Below are positions 56,330-64,000 of a stretch of DNA of 64,000 nt, in pieces (the stretch's first letter is position 1; every line of letters starts with the position of its first letter). A model generated the notes under the pieces. It was not told the DNA's origin and ran no database searches. It saw only the letters and a program-made list of their open reading frames with translations. This DNA is from Acetobacteraceae bacterium (GTDB lineage Bacteria > Pseudomonadota > Alphaproteobacteria > Acetobacterales > Acetobacteraceae): the NCBI GenBank assembly GCA_004843345.1, contig CP039460.1, positions 387,501 to 451,500 of the forward strand, written 5' to 3'. The position numbers were made by a program, and so were the translations under genes.

Positions 56330-57135
56330 CAACGCCTTCTTACAACACAGATCTTGTTGCAAAAAAATCTTTGGGACAGCATTTTCTGCTCGATCCCAAT
56401 ATTTGCGACCGCATTGCCCAGTTAGGTGGAGACCTCACATCTCAAAACATTCTTGAAGTGGGCCCTGGTCCAGCAGGGCTTACCAAGGCGCTTCTTCGTC
56501 AAGGCGCAAAAAAAGTCTATGCCATTGAAATTGATGAAAGGACCTTTCCTTTTCTTGAAGAAATGGAAGCCACCAGCAAAGGCCGTTTTACTCTCCTCAA
56601 AGGCGATGCGCTGAAAATAGATGCTGTTACGCATCTGAAAGAACCAAGACAAGTTATTGCCAATCTTCCCTATAATGTCGGCAGCCCCCTTTTGGTAAAA
56701 TTCTTGCGTCAAGCAGGCGCTTGGTCAAAAATGAATCTCATGTTTCAGTTAGAGGTCGCTGAACGTATCTGTGCAAAACCTAACAGCGCTGCTTATGGAA
56801 GATTAGGTGTTCTCGCACAATGGTGCGGACAATGCGATATTGTCATGCGTCTGCCGCCAGGAGCCTTTTCCCCTCCCCCTAAAGTACATTCAGCGATTGT
56901 CCGTATTCTTCCCCATCCCAATCAGCCTTCTCCAGCGCTTTTTAAAGAAATGGAGCAAATCACCCATGCCGCCTTTGGGCAAAGGCGCAAAATGCTCCGA
57001 AGTGCGCTCAAAAAACTTGGGGGCGATCAACTCCTTGAGGAAGCTCGCATTGACCCTACCAGACGTGGTGAAACACTTTCAGTGGAAGAATTTGACCGTT
57101 TAGCAAAGCTTTCGCTCACAAAAAAAGGAAGCTAA
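56326..57135 (+). CDS. rsmA: 16S rRNA dimethyladenosine transferase RsmA/KsgA
   Basis: A 269-residue SAM methyltransferase dimethylating A1518 and A1519 of 16S rRNA. KKSLGQHFLLDPNI, EVGPGPAGLTKALL, and the NLPYNVGSPLLVKFL catalytic motif are all present. The ATG overlaps the surA stop (ATGA). The stop codon lies inside the following terminator. Confidence 0.96.
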   Translation: MTTPSYNTDLVAKKSLGQHFLLDPNICDRIAQLGGDLTSQNILEVGPGPAGLTKALLRQGAKKVYAIEIDERTFPFLEEMEATSKGRFTLLKGDALKIDAVTHLKEPRQVIANLPYNVGSPLLVKFLRQAGAWSKMNLMFQLEVAERICAKPNSAAYGRLGVLAQWCGQCDIVMRLPPGAFSPPPKVHSAIVRILPHPNQPSPALFKEMEQITHAAFGQRRKMLRSALKKLGGDQLLEEARIDPTRRGETLSVEEFDRLAKLSLTKKGS

Positions 57136-57149
57136 TAGCTTCCTTTTTT
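57121..57149. terminator. Bidirectional terminator at the rsmA end
   Basis: AAAAAAGGAAGCT (57121-57133) and AGCTTCCTTTTTT (57137-57149) form a perfect 13-bp stem with a 3-base loop and a T-run on both strands. It ends the lpt-surA-rsmA transcript and probably the short gene on the other strand too. The rsmA stop TAA lies in the loop. Confidence 0.85.
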
Positions 57150-57156
57150 GTCTTGC

Positions 57157-57339
57157 TCAATGATGCGCAGCGGTATCATATTTACAGATTGACCAAATAG
57201 CCCAGACTGCCGCAAAAGGCCACCCGAGAACTGTTAGCTGCAAAAGCAAGCAAATGATACCTGCCATTGGGCGCTCAATCGTAAAAAAGGCCAGCCACGG
57301 CAAAAAGAAAGCAATAATTAAGCGGATAAATAAACGCAT
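57157..57339 (-). CDS. Pmp3/YqaE family small membrane protein
   Basis: A 60-residue two-helix membrane peptide. RLIIAFFLPWLAFFTI is the first helix and CLLLQLTVLGWPFAAVWAIWSI the second, with LGWPFAAVWAIW matching the Pmp3/YqaE signature (LGWIPGxxHAxW). These peptides are linked to membrane potential and salt stress in other organisms. It ends near the rsmA terminator. The family call is probable from size and motif. Confidence 0.72.
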   Translation of the reverse strand: MRLFIRLIIAFFLPWLAFFTIERPMAGIICLLLQLTVLGWPFAAVWAIWSICKYDTAAHH

Positions 57340-57444
57340 GGATTTTTCTTTCTAAAATTATAAAGCAAAGAAACTTCAGAAGTTCTGGGCTTTTTCTCTC
57401 TTTCTTAGAGTAACTTAACCATATAGATAGCTTCACACTAACAT

Positions 57445-57480
57445 AAAAAAGGCTCTGGGGAGATCCTCAGAGCCTTTTTT
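57445..57480 (-). terminator. Terminator of the rpsF-rpsR-rplI transcript
   Basis: AAAAAAGGCTCTG (57445-57457) pairs exactly with CAGAGCCTTTTTT (57468-57480), stem 13 bp with a 10-base loop. On the minus strand a T-run follows. It lies 21 bases after rplI. Confidence 0.85.
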
Positions 57481-57501
57481 AGAAAAATCAAAAGAAGAAA
57501 A

Positions 57502-58119
57502 TTACTCTGCTTTTGCTTCTTCGCCTTCTTCCTGAACAGCAAGTTCAGCGGCTTCCGCAGCTTCATCTTCTGCACGGTTTTGATTCTGAAGATCGCCGAG
57601 GACGTTTTCATTTTCCTCTTTGGTCTTAGCTTCTTCACCACGTGCCTGACGCTCTGCTTCTTCTTCAGAACGTGCAACGTTCACAGTGATTTCGAGAACG
57701 ACCTCTGGGTGCAAGCGAAGTTTAACCTTTGCAAGGCCAAGAGATTTAATTGGATGTCCAAGAATAATCTGCTGACGGGAAACTGTTGCGCCACCATTTT
57801 TTGTAACAGCTTCGGCAACGTCTCTTGCACTCACAGAACCGTAAAGGGATCCGCTCTCGCCTGCCTGACGCAGAAGAACAACGGAAAGACCTTCAAGACG
57901 TTTTGCAACATCTTCAGCCTCTTCACGGCGATGAAGATTTTCGGCCTCTAACTGCTGACGCTCTTGTTCAAAACGTGTTTTATTTGCAGCATTTGCACGA
58001 AGCGCTTTTCCCTGTGGAAGCAGGAAATTACGGGCATAGCCTGGACGAACTTTAACGATGTCGCCCATCTGCCCCAAGCCTTCAATGCGCTCAAGTAGAA
58101 TAATTTCAGTAGCAGCCAT
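57502..58119 (-). CDS. rplI: 50S ribosomal protein L9 (bL9) with acidic C-terminal tail
   Basis: A 205-residue bL9; the usual length is about 150. The N-terminal domain ([28 protein letters not shown]) and the C-terminal rRNA-binding domain (up to about 150, [20 protein letters not shown]) are standard. Residues 152-205 form an added, highly acidic Glu/Ala-rich tail. The ATG overlaps the rpsR stop (TGATG). Role: bridges between ribosomes and fidelity. Confidence 0.96.
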   Translation of the reverse strand: MAATEIILLERIEGLGQMGDIVKVRPGYARNFLLPQGKALRANAANKTRFEQERQQLEAENLHRREEAEDVAKRLEGLSVVLLRQAGESGSLYGSVSARDVAEAVTKNGGATVSRQQIILGHPIKSLGLAKVKLRLHPEVVLEITVNVARSEEEAERQARGEEAKTKEENENVLGDLQNQNRAEDEAAEAAELAVQEEGEEAKAE

Positions 58120-58406
58120 CAGTTCACCACATATGGAAGAAGTGCAAGGAAACGGGCATGTTTAATTGCCTTAGCGAGTTCACGTTGTTTCTTAGCAGAA
58201 ACGGCTGTGATACGGCTTGGAACAATTTTACCACGCTCAGACAAGAAACGGCTAAGAAGACGAATATCTTTATAGTCGATTGCAGGTGCGTTTTCACCAG
58301 CGAATGGGCAAGCTTTCCGGCGGCGGAAAGAACGGCGTGCGCCAACGGCAGTACGACGTGCTGCTGGGTTGACTTCTTTGACGACTGCGTCAGTTGTATC
58401 AGTCAT
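58119..58406 (-). CDS. rpsR: 30S ribosomal protein S18 (bS18)
   Basis: A 95-residue bS18 with an N-terminal basic extension of about 25 residues. The core [59 protein letters not shown] is typical. It starts inside rpsF (8-base overlap ATGACTGA). Confidence 0.97.
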   Translation of the reverse strand: MTDTTDAVVKEVNPAARRTAVGARRSFRRRKACPFAGENAPAIDYKDIRLLSRFLSERGKIVPSRITAVSAKKQRELAKAIKHARFLALLPYVVN

Positions 58407-58872
58407 TTAGATCTCCTTCATCTGCGGCATCATCCCCTTCGTCAGCCCCATGAGAATGGGAATGACCTTGTGGGCGGCGACCACGGCCACTTTCAAAACG
58501 ACCACCGGTCTGGCCTTGTCCTTGACGTGGGCCACGTGCTGGGCGTTCGTCACGACGGCTCATCATTGGAGTCTGACCTTCTGGAAGGGCATCAACACGC
58601 AATGTGAGGAAACGAAGAACATCTTCGTCCAAAGACATCTGGCGTTCAATTTCTTTAAGGGCTTCTGCTGGTGTATTCAGTCCCAAAAAGACATAATGTC
58701 CTTTACGGTTCTTTTTAATACGGTAAGCAAGCGGACGAAGTCCCCAGAATTCTTTCAACTCGACAGAACCGCCGAGTTCGCCCAATTTTGTTCCTAGATT
58801 TTCGATAAAGGATTCAACTTGGGTGGTTGATAGATCGTTACGCAAAATGAGCGTTAGTTCATATAAAGCCAT
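58399..58872 (-). CDS. rpsF: 30S ribosomal protein S6 (bS6) with long disordered tail
   Basis: A 157-residue bS6; the family is about 95-135. The ferredoxin-like core covers residues 1-100 ([33 protein letters not shown]). From about 105 a low-complexity tail rich in Arg, Gly, Gln, then HSHSHG and finally Asp/Glu follows. GGGAG precedes the ATG. First gene of the rpsF-rpsR-rplI operon. Confidence 0.96.
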   Translation of the reverse strand: MALYELTLILRNDLSTTQVESFIENLGTKLGELGGSVELKEFWGLRPLAYRIKKNRKGHYVFLGLNTPAEALKEIERQMSLDEDVLRFLTLRVDALPEGQTPMMSRRDERPARGPRQGQGQTGGRFESGRGRRPQGHSHSHGADEGDDAADEGDLND

Positions 58873-59055
58873 GCAAACTCCCTATGGCTAAAGTGATTTT
58901 TCTATGCAAGGACTAATTAAGCGACCCTTTTCCATCAAGATTCTTAAAAAAGAATCTCCATGTCATAGAAACAGCTGGCACGCATGGAGAGCGCCAGCAG
59001 GGAAAAGTGATATACACCACAAAATCAAAAAGAAATCAAGTTTCACTCGAACAGC

Positions 59056-60090
59056 TTACTTCGCTTTTAAGGCCTTTAGAAAAGAAAGAAGCTCTGAAAC
59101 AAAACGTTCCTGATTTTTAATCTCCAACTGCGCATGAAAACCTTCTACAAAACCAGCCTTATAATCAAAATTCTCAAAATCATAGAGATACAAAGAGTCA
59201 TTATGTGACACCCTGTCCACCAAAACTTGATTAGACCACATCTCTGAAACGTTATTAAGGACAATGATTTTTCGATTAGCGACGAAAGCAGAGCTATGAA
59301 GTGCCGAGCTTGAGGTCGCAATAAATACCCCGCCCTCTTTCCATAATTTTATTTGCGCCTGTAAAGAAAGTCTTTCGGGCGCAACAATTTCAATTCCCAG
59401 CGATCTCAGTCCCTCGCTTAAAACAGCTTCATTTTGTAAACGCCAAATGCCATTAGGAAGAAATTCTTTTGTAAAATAAACAATCCTATTCGGTTTTTCT
59501 TGAATCTCTTCAGGATAAATTTTTGCGCCAAGCGCCACCATCATTTCAGAATAGATCTGATGAACATGGCTGTTTTCCTCAAAAGAAGCTCCTGAAACCT
59601 CTATTTCTTTAAAACGTGCGCCTTTTGGAAAAAACGCAAAATTTTCAGGCTTCAACTCAAGTGCCTGCCAAATTTGACGCATATATTCTTTTTCAAAAAG
59701 CGCTTCGACACTCGGCTGGCCTGTAAAAACCAAACGGAGTTTTTCACGCTCTAAAGCAGGAAACCTCCAAAGCCGAGAAAGCGCCCCAATCAAAAAATGT
59801 CCATAATGCTGATTCACATCACCAAGATAAACGTAGTGATATTCTTCGGGCGCTCTCGGGAATTGGGTTAAATCTGCTTCTGTATAAGTTGCGCCGAGCG
59901 GAAGATGTGGTGAAGGAATCCCCCTATAACTCAAACTTTCTGCCACAACACGGCCAGAGGGATAAAAAAGCTCTGCCCCCGTACCTGCAAAAACACTCGG
60001 CAGAAAAGTAACATTTTCAGCGACAAGACAAGGTGGATTCTCTTTCAAAACTTTGGTGCCACCATAAATGACTGGGCAGACTTGAAGCAT
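59056..60090 (-). CDS. GT61-type (DUF563) glycosyltransferase
   Basis: A 344-residue protein that matches the DUF563/GT61 pattern: NQHYGHFLIGALSRLWRFP near 95-110, EIVAPERLSLQAQIKLWKEGGVFIATSSSALHSS near 230-268. These enzymes transfer sugars such as xylose or GlcNAc in surface polysaccharide synthesis. There is no signal peptide. The gene is solitary, between rpsF and the rpoD terminator; substrate unknown. Confidence 0.75.
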   Translation of the reverse strand: MLQVCPVIYGGTKVLKENPPCLVAENVTFLPSVFAGTGAELFYPSGRVVAESLSYRGIPSPHLPLGATYTEADLTQFPRAPEEYHYVYLGDVNQHYGHFLIGALSRLWRFPALEREKLRLVFTGQPSVEALFEKEYMRQIWQALELKPENFAFFPKGARFKEIEVSGASFEENSHVHQIYSEMMVALGAKIYPEEIQEKPNRIVYFTKEFLPNGIWRLQNEAVLSEGLRSLGIEIVAPERLSLQAQIKLWKEGGVFIATSSSALHSSAFVANRKIIVLNNVSEMWSNQVLVDRVSHNDSLYLYDFENFDYKAGFVEGFHAQLEIKNQERFVSELLSFLKALKAK

Positions 60091-60118
60091 AAAAACCCTT
60101 CACCACGCATTCTAAAAT

Positions 60119-60163
60119 AAAAATACCTTGCCTCTTCTGCTTTGGAAAAGACAAGGTATTTTT
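60119..60163 (-). terminator. Terminator downstream of rpoD
   Basis: AAAAATACCTTG (60119-60130) and CAAGGTATTTTT (60152-60163) form a perfect 12-bp stem. On the minus strand it follows the rpoD stop by 26 bases and leads into a T-rich tract. Confidence 0.8.
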
Positions 60164-60189
60164 TAAACCATTCAAAGTTCAGATTAAGC

Positions 60190-62148
60190 TTAGACGTCTA
60201 AGAAAGATTTCAACTTCCGTGAGCGTGTAGGATGTTTCAATTTACGCAAGGCTTTCGCCTCAATCTGGCGAATACGCTCTCTTGTCACATTAAACTGCTG
60301 ACCAACCTCTTCAAGCGTATGGTCTGTATTCATACCAATCCCAAAACGCATTCTTAAAACACGCTCTTCACGGGCGGTGAGTGAGGCCAAAACTTTCGCC
60401 GTTGCATCTCTCAAATTTGTATGAATAGCGGCATCCAATGGGATAATTGCCGTTTTATCTTCAATAAAATCGCCCAAATGGCTGTCTTCCTCATCCCCGA
60501 TTGGGGTTTCAAGGGAAATCGGCTCTTTTGCAATTTTAAGAACTTTGCGCACTTTCTCCAAAGGCATACCCAACTTTTCAGCCAATTCTTCAGGCATCGG
60601 CTCACGGCCAATTTCATGGAGCATTTGGCGGGAAGTCCGTACCAATTTATTGATTGTTTCAATCATATGGACAGGGATACGAATGGTTTTTGCCTGATCT
60701 GCGATAGAACGTGTAATGGCCTGACGAATCCACCATGTCGCATAGGTTGAGAATTTATAACCACGACGATATTCAAATTTATCCACCGCCTTCATCAAAC
60801 CGATATTGCCTTCCTGAATGAGATCAAGGAACTGCAAACCACGATTTGTGTATTTCTTTGCGATCGAAATCACCAGACGAAGATTGGCCTCAATCATCTC
60901 TTTCTTCGCACGGCCAGCATCACGCTCCCCACGGGAAATGGTATGATAAACTTCTCTAAATTCTGAAATAGGCAAGCCCATAAGATGAACCAAGCTAGCA
61001 ACCTCATCCCGCAACGTTTCAAGACGTCCACGATGATTTTCAATCAGCTTTTTCCAATTTTTCCCCGGAAGTTTTGCAATCTCATCAAGCCAAAGCGGAT
61101 CTAATTCCCGGTTGCGGTAATAAGAGAAGAAAGTCTCACGGTTAAGACGGCAGGATTCAGCCAGACGAGCCATTTTAGACTCTAAATCATTCAGACGCTT
61201 AACCTGCTTTTTAATCATTTCACTGATTTCTTCGATACGCCCTGTATGCAGTCTTAAACGGCGGACATGCCGAACCAGCTCATCTCGAATTTCACGATAT
61301 TCTTTTTCACTGACCTTATCTAATTCTTTTCCCTCAAGAAGAATCACAATCCGCTTTTCTTGCAGAGCGGAAAGCTTTTGATAAAGCACCTCAAGAGAAT
61401 CAAACTCTGCCATAATTTCAGGACGAAGTTTTTCCTCTAAAGCAACCAGAGAAATAGAAGGCGCATTCATTGAATCCTCATCCTCGGATTCTTCTTCGGC
61501 GTCAATATCCTCTTCGTCTTCTTCGGCTAAAGCCTCTTCTTTATCAGAAAAATTCTGACTCTCTTCGAGGTCAATCACCTCACGCAGACTTAACTCTCCA
61601 AGACGAATTTTATTCGCCCAGTCAATTAAAGCAGAGAAAACAATCGGGCTACGGCACATGCCCTCTATCATTTCGCCCCAGCCAGCCTCAATCCTTTTGG
61701 CTATCGCAATTTCGCCTTCACGGGAAAGAAGCTCAACAGCGCCCATTTCACGCAAATACATGCGAACAGGATCATCAGTGCGGCCTGCACTCTCAGAAAT
61801 ATTACCGCTACGACTGTTTTCTTTATGGGAGTGTTTTTCAGACGACTCCTCATCGTCGGAGTCATCAGACTCATCCTCACTCTCTTCGTTGTCGTCTTCC
61901 GGATCAGAATCTTCATCATTTTCAACAACCTGAACACCCATTTCTGACAAGGCGGCCATAATATCTTCAATCTGCTCCGAAGACATTTTGTCCTGTGGGA
62001 GGACAGCGTTCAAATCATCAAAGGAAATGTGGCCACTGGCACGTCCCTTTGCAATCAGGCGTTTGACAGCAGCTGAATCTATATCAAGCTGCAACCCGTC
62101 CTGATCGGCACTGTTCTGTTCCGTATCGGCAGGAGTCTTTATCGCCAT
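60190..62148 (-). CDS. rpoD: RNA polymerase primary sigma factor RpoD (sigma 70)
   Basis: A 652-residue housekeeping sigma factor. Region 1.1 is N-terminal. A long acidic tract lies about residues 75-115. Regions 2.1-2.4 include [59 protein letters not shown] in short pieces; region 4.2 ends [19 protein letters not shown] 62148 (MAIKTPADT) is selected on family N-termini and GGAAG spacing; ATG 62163 and 62259 are in frame. The region 1.1-to-2 insert is Asp/Glu-rich, which is typical of alphaproteobacteria. dnaG is directly upstream. Confidence 0.95.
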   Translation of the reverse strand: MAIKTPADTEQNSADQDGLQLDIDSAAVKRLIAKGRASGHISFDDLNAVLPQDKMSSEQIEDIMAALSEMGVQVVENDEDSDPEDDNEESEDESDDSDDEESSEKHSHKENSRSGNISESAGRTDDPVRMYLREMGAVELLSREGEIAIAKRIEAGWGEMIEGMCRSPIVFSALIDWANKIRLGELSLREVIDLEESQNFSDKEEALAEEDEEDIDAEEESEDEDSMNAPSISLVALEEKLRPEIMAEFDSLEVLYQKLSALQEKRIVILLEGKELDKVSEKEYREIRDELVRHVRRLRLHTGRIEEISEMIKKQVKRLNDLESKMARLAESCRLNRETFFSYYRNRELDPLWLDEIAKLPGKNWKKLIENHRGRLETLRDEVASLVHLMGLPISEFREVYHTISRGERDAGRAKKEMIEANLRLVISIAKKYTNRGLQFLDLIQEGNIGLMKAVDKFEYRRGYKFSTYATWWIRQAITRSIADQAKTIRIPVHMIETINKLVRTSRQMLHEIGREPMPEELAEKLGMPLEKVRKVLKIAKEPISLETPIGDEEDSHLGDFIEDKTAIIPLDAAIHTNLRDATAKVLASLTAREERVLRMRFGIGMNTDHTLEEVGQQFNVTRERIRQIEAKALRKLKHPTRSRKLKSFLDV

Positions 62149-62267
62149 ACTCTCATCTTCCATTGATGGTTGGTTGTCATTTACAAATTGCGTCCCTAAA
62201 AACTTCAAGAAACGTAAAAGCGCTCCCTGCCACTTGGGGAATATTGCGCCTAATGTCAAGGTCTGAG

Positions 62268-64000
62268 TTACAAATTTTCATCTGAAGGCATCTCTGGCAT
62301 CTCACCTCGCCGCAGACGATCTCTCGCTTCAATACGGGCTAAAAGCGCCTTTGGAAGTACCTGAGAGGCATTTTCCTCTCCATCATTTTTCTCCAAAAGG
62401 GCTCTCTTGATGTCCTGCTGTACAGACTGATTGAAAGCCTTAATATCAATAAATCCATAAAAATGCCACCAGCCTTCGACAATTGGCGCACCATCTGTGT
62501 CTATATTGCCTAAACGGGAAAATTCAAGCACCTCTTTTTCAAAACCCTTTTCTTTAAGAAAATCTCTAAAAGCTCCTCCATGAAGTTCCATATCCTCTTC
62601 CTTAGGATCTTCATCTGCCTCATACCATTCAAACATGGCATCCTGAAGGGCAAGCAGACGTTCATTTCCACCAAATTCCAATCGGGAGAAAGCCTCCTCT
62701 ACCCAAGGAAATATCTCAGGATGAAGCATCAGAATCCCCAGTAAAATCTGATACCGCAGCCGGGCTGTGCTTTCCTTTGAAAAAGAAACAACTTTTTCCT
62801 GACTTACCTCTTCCTGTACTGAAAAATCTGAACGGCGTGTCAGTTGCTGATAATGACGTAAATTAGCTTGATTTCTCTCCCTTTGGTTTTGCCAATTCCC
62901 TCTTTTGCGTTGGGAGGGCGAAAAACGAAAATGAGAGAAAAAAGAATCCATCCAAGAAGCTCTGTATTCACTTCCCAAAATCTCATCTTTGATTTGATGA
63001 CTCGCCTCTTGGAGCGCTTTACGAAACTGCGCACGCCCGTCCGCCGTTTGTGGCGAAATTTTCTCTGCTAAAAGCCCAAAATAACTTTCTTCTAAAGAAA
63101 GCGCTTTTTCAATCCGATCCCAAAATTTTTCCTTGCCCTCTTTTTGCACCAAGCTATCGGGGTCTTCTCCTTTTGGCAGAAAACAAAAGCGTAACCTCTT
63201 ACCCGTTTCTAAAAAAGGAAAGGCAACCTCGCAAACACGAAAAGCCGCTCTTCTGCCTGCACTATCACCATCAAAACAAAAAACAGGCGCATCAGAACTC
63301 CGCCATAAAAGACGAAGCTGATCTTCCGTTACAGCCGTCCCTAAAGGCGCAACAGCACCGCCTATCCCTTGCTGGCTCAAGGCGACAACATCCATGTAGC
63401 CTTCCACAACAAGAATAGGCGTTTGACGGTCAATAAAGCCTCTTGCTTGTTCAAAATTAAAAAGAATATGCTTTTTGAAAAAAAGAGGCGTCTCTGGGCC
63501 ATTTAAATATTTAGGCTTGCTGTCATCAAGCACACGCCCGCCAAAAGAAAGCACTTCTTTTTTGCGCCCAAAAATAGGAATCATCACCCTGTTAAAAAAG
63601 AAGGGTCTATTCTCCCCCCCTTGCCGGGCTTCTCGCAAAAGTCCCGTTTCTTTCATTTCTTCTTGAGAAAAGCCTTTTTTCTCGAGCGCTTCTATTAACC
63701 CTCTTCCAGAATCTGCCCAGCCAAAAGAAAAGCGCTCCGCAATTTCTTGGCCAATGCCACGGGCTGTGAGATATTCCCGTGCTGATTTTCCTTCCGGCGC
63801 ATAAAGGCGCTCCCGATAATAGAGACGCGCCGCTTCTAAAACATCGCTTAGCTTGCGCCGAACTTCCTGACGTTCCTGCATCTGTGGATCTTGCGCTGGA
63901 AGAGACAGGCCGACCTCCGCAGAAAGACGTTCAACCACATCGGAAAAAGTGCCCCCCTGCGTCTGGTGTATAAACCCAATCGCATCTCCATGCGCACCAC
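62268..64000 (-). CDS. dnaG: DNA primase, C-terminal part (cut by the window edge)
   Basis: The first visible residues, [23 protein letters not shown], are the end of the zinc-binding domain, so about 60 residues are beyond the window. The RNA polymerase core contains the Toprim segment [31 protein letters not shown] near 63350-63440 and DGDSAGRRA. The C-terminal DnaB-binding domain runs to 62268. It synthesises primers for replication. rpoD lies immediately downstream (the dnaG-rpoD order of the macromolecular synthesis operon). Confidence 0.95.
   Translation of the reverse strand, partial: GAHGDAIGFIHQTQGGTFSDVVERLSAEVGLSLPAQDPQMQERQEVRRKLSDVLEAARLYYRERLYAPEGKSAREYLTARGIGQEIAERFSFGWADSGRGLIEALEKKGFSQEEMKETGLLREARQGGENRPFFFNRVMIPIFGRKKEVLSFGGRVLDDSKPKYLNGPETPLFFKKHILFNFEQARGFIDRQTPILVVEGYMDVVALSQQGIGGAVAPLGTAVTEDQLRLLWRSSDAPVFCFDGDSAGRRAAFRVCEVAFPFLETGKRLRFCFLPKGEDPDSLVQKEGKEKFWDRIEKALSLEESYFGLLAEKISPQTADGRAQFRKALQEASHQIKDEILGSEYRASWMDSFFSHFRFSPSQRKRGNWQNQRERNQANLRHYQQLTRRSDFSVQEEVSQEKVVSFSKESTARLRYQILLGILMLHPEIFPWVEEAFSRLEFGGNERLLALQDAMFEWYEADEDPKEEDMELHGGAFRDFLKEKGFEKEVLEFSRLGNIDTDGAPIVEGWWHFYGFIDIKAFNQSVQQDIKRALLEKNDGEENASQVLPKALLARIEARDRLRRGEMPEMPSDENL

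Noticed and set aside
57438-57677. 79-codon minus-strand frame in the rplI 3' region.
   Set aside because: It is a frame-shifted shadow of the rplI tail and crosses its terminator.
58904-59113. 69-codon plus-strand frame between rpsF and the GT61 gene.
   Set aside because: It is basic low-complexity sequence, overlaps the GT61 gene and lacks a start signal.
1-64000. tRNA genes, CRISPR arrays, insertion sequences and prophage.
   Set aside because: No TPsiC-type tRNA pattern was noticed in the gaps, no regularly spaced repeats, and no transposase or integrase among the translated frames.

Overview
The window looks like a chromosomal segment of a host- or sugar-niche alphaproteobacterium, most likely Acetobacteraceae, with a GC content that by eye is in the low forties. 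The evidence is the set of characteristic gene neighbourhoods: zapA - 6S RNA - 5-formyltetrahydrofolate cyclo-ligase - ymdB, lptF-lptG-lptD-surA-rsmA, ftsE-ftsX-plsC, psd-pssA, dnaG-rpoD and arsR-arsB. The genus cannot be fixed from the sequence alone. Most of the window is dense housekeeping sequence with short gaps and many 1- to 8-base stop/start overlaps. I saw no tRNA, rRNA, CRISPR array, insertion sequence or phage gene.

Layout. 1-2.7 kb: the 5' part of acs (minus strand) and a decayed oleate hydratase gene with two in-frame TAG codons. 2.7-7.9 kb: a DUF885 secreted hydrolase, then a TPP riboswitch followed by a TonB-dependent receptor and a TenA protein that carries a signal peptide, a probable thiamin-scavenging unit. 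7.9-10.2 kb: ymdB, 5-FCL, 6S RNA, zapA and a coiled-coil gene. 10.3-13.7 kb: a metal/siderophore-type receptor plus binding protein behind a large palindrome that resembles a NikR operator. 13.8-16.6 kb: the EF-P beta-lysylation set (epmA, epmB, efp). 16.6-31.4 kb: suhB, an OmpA-like protein, lepA, a glycosyltransferase-like gene, a purine permease, a TusA-like protein, xseB-ispA-dxs-tlyA, rlmN, two FKBP genes carrying three FKBP domains, and trpS.

31.4-39.4 kb (minus strand): arsB-arsR, lpxB, pheT-pheS, rplT-rpmI and sufE. 39.6-45.9 kb (plus strand): a proline-rich membrane protein, an FtsE-like protein that has lost every ATPase motif, FtsX, plsC, psd, pssA and a GtrII-like membrane glycosyltransferase. 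46-48 kb (minus): holC and pepA. 48.2-57.1 kb (plus): cysQ, a Sua5-type tsaC, lptF, lptG, lptD, surA and rsmA. 57.2-64 kb (minus): a Pmp3/YqaE peptide, rplI-rpsR-rpsF with long C-terminal tails, a GT61-type gene, rpoD and the 3' part of dnaG.

The most interesting items are the riboswitch-controlled receptor plus exported TenA, in which all five catalytic residues are kept, and the FtsE pseudo-ATPase that stays open and in place beside ftsX. Next come the NikR-like operator in front of the receptor/binding-protein pair, and the oleate hydratase pseudogene.
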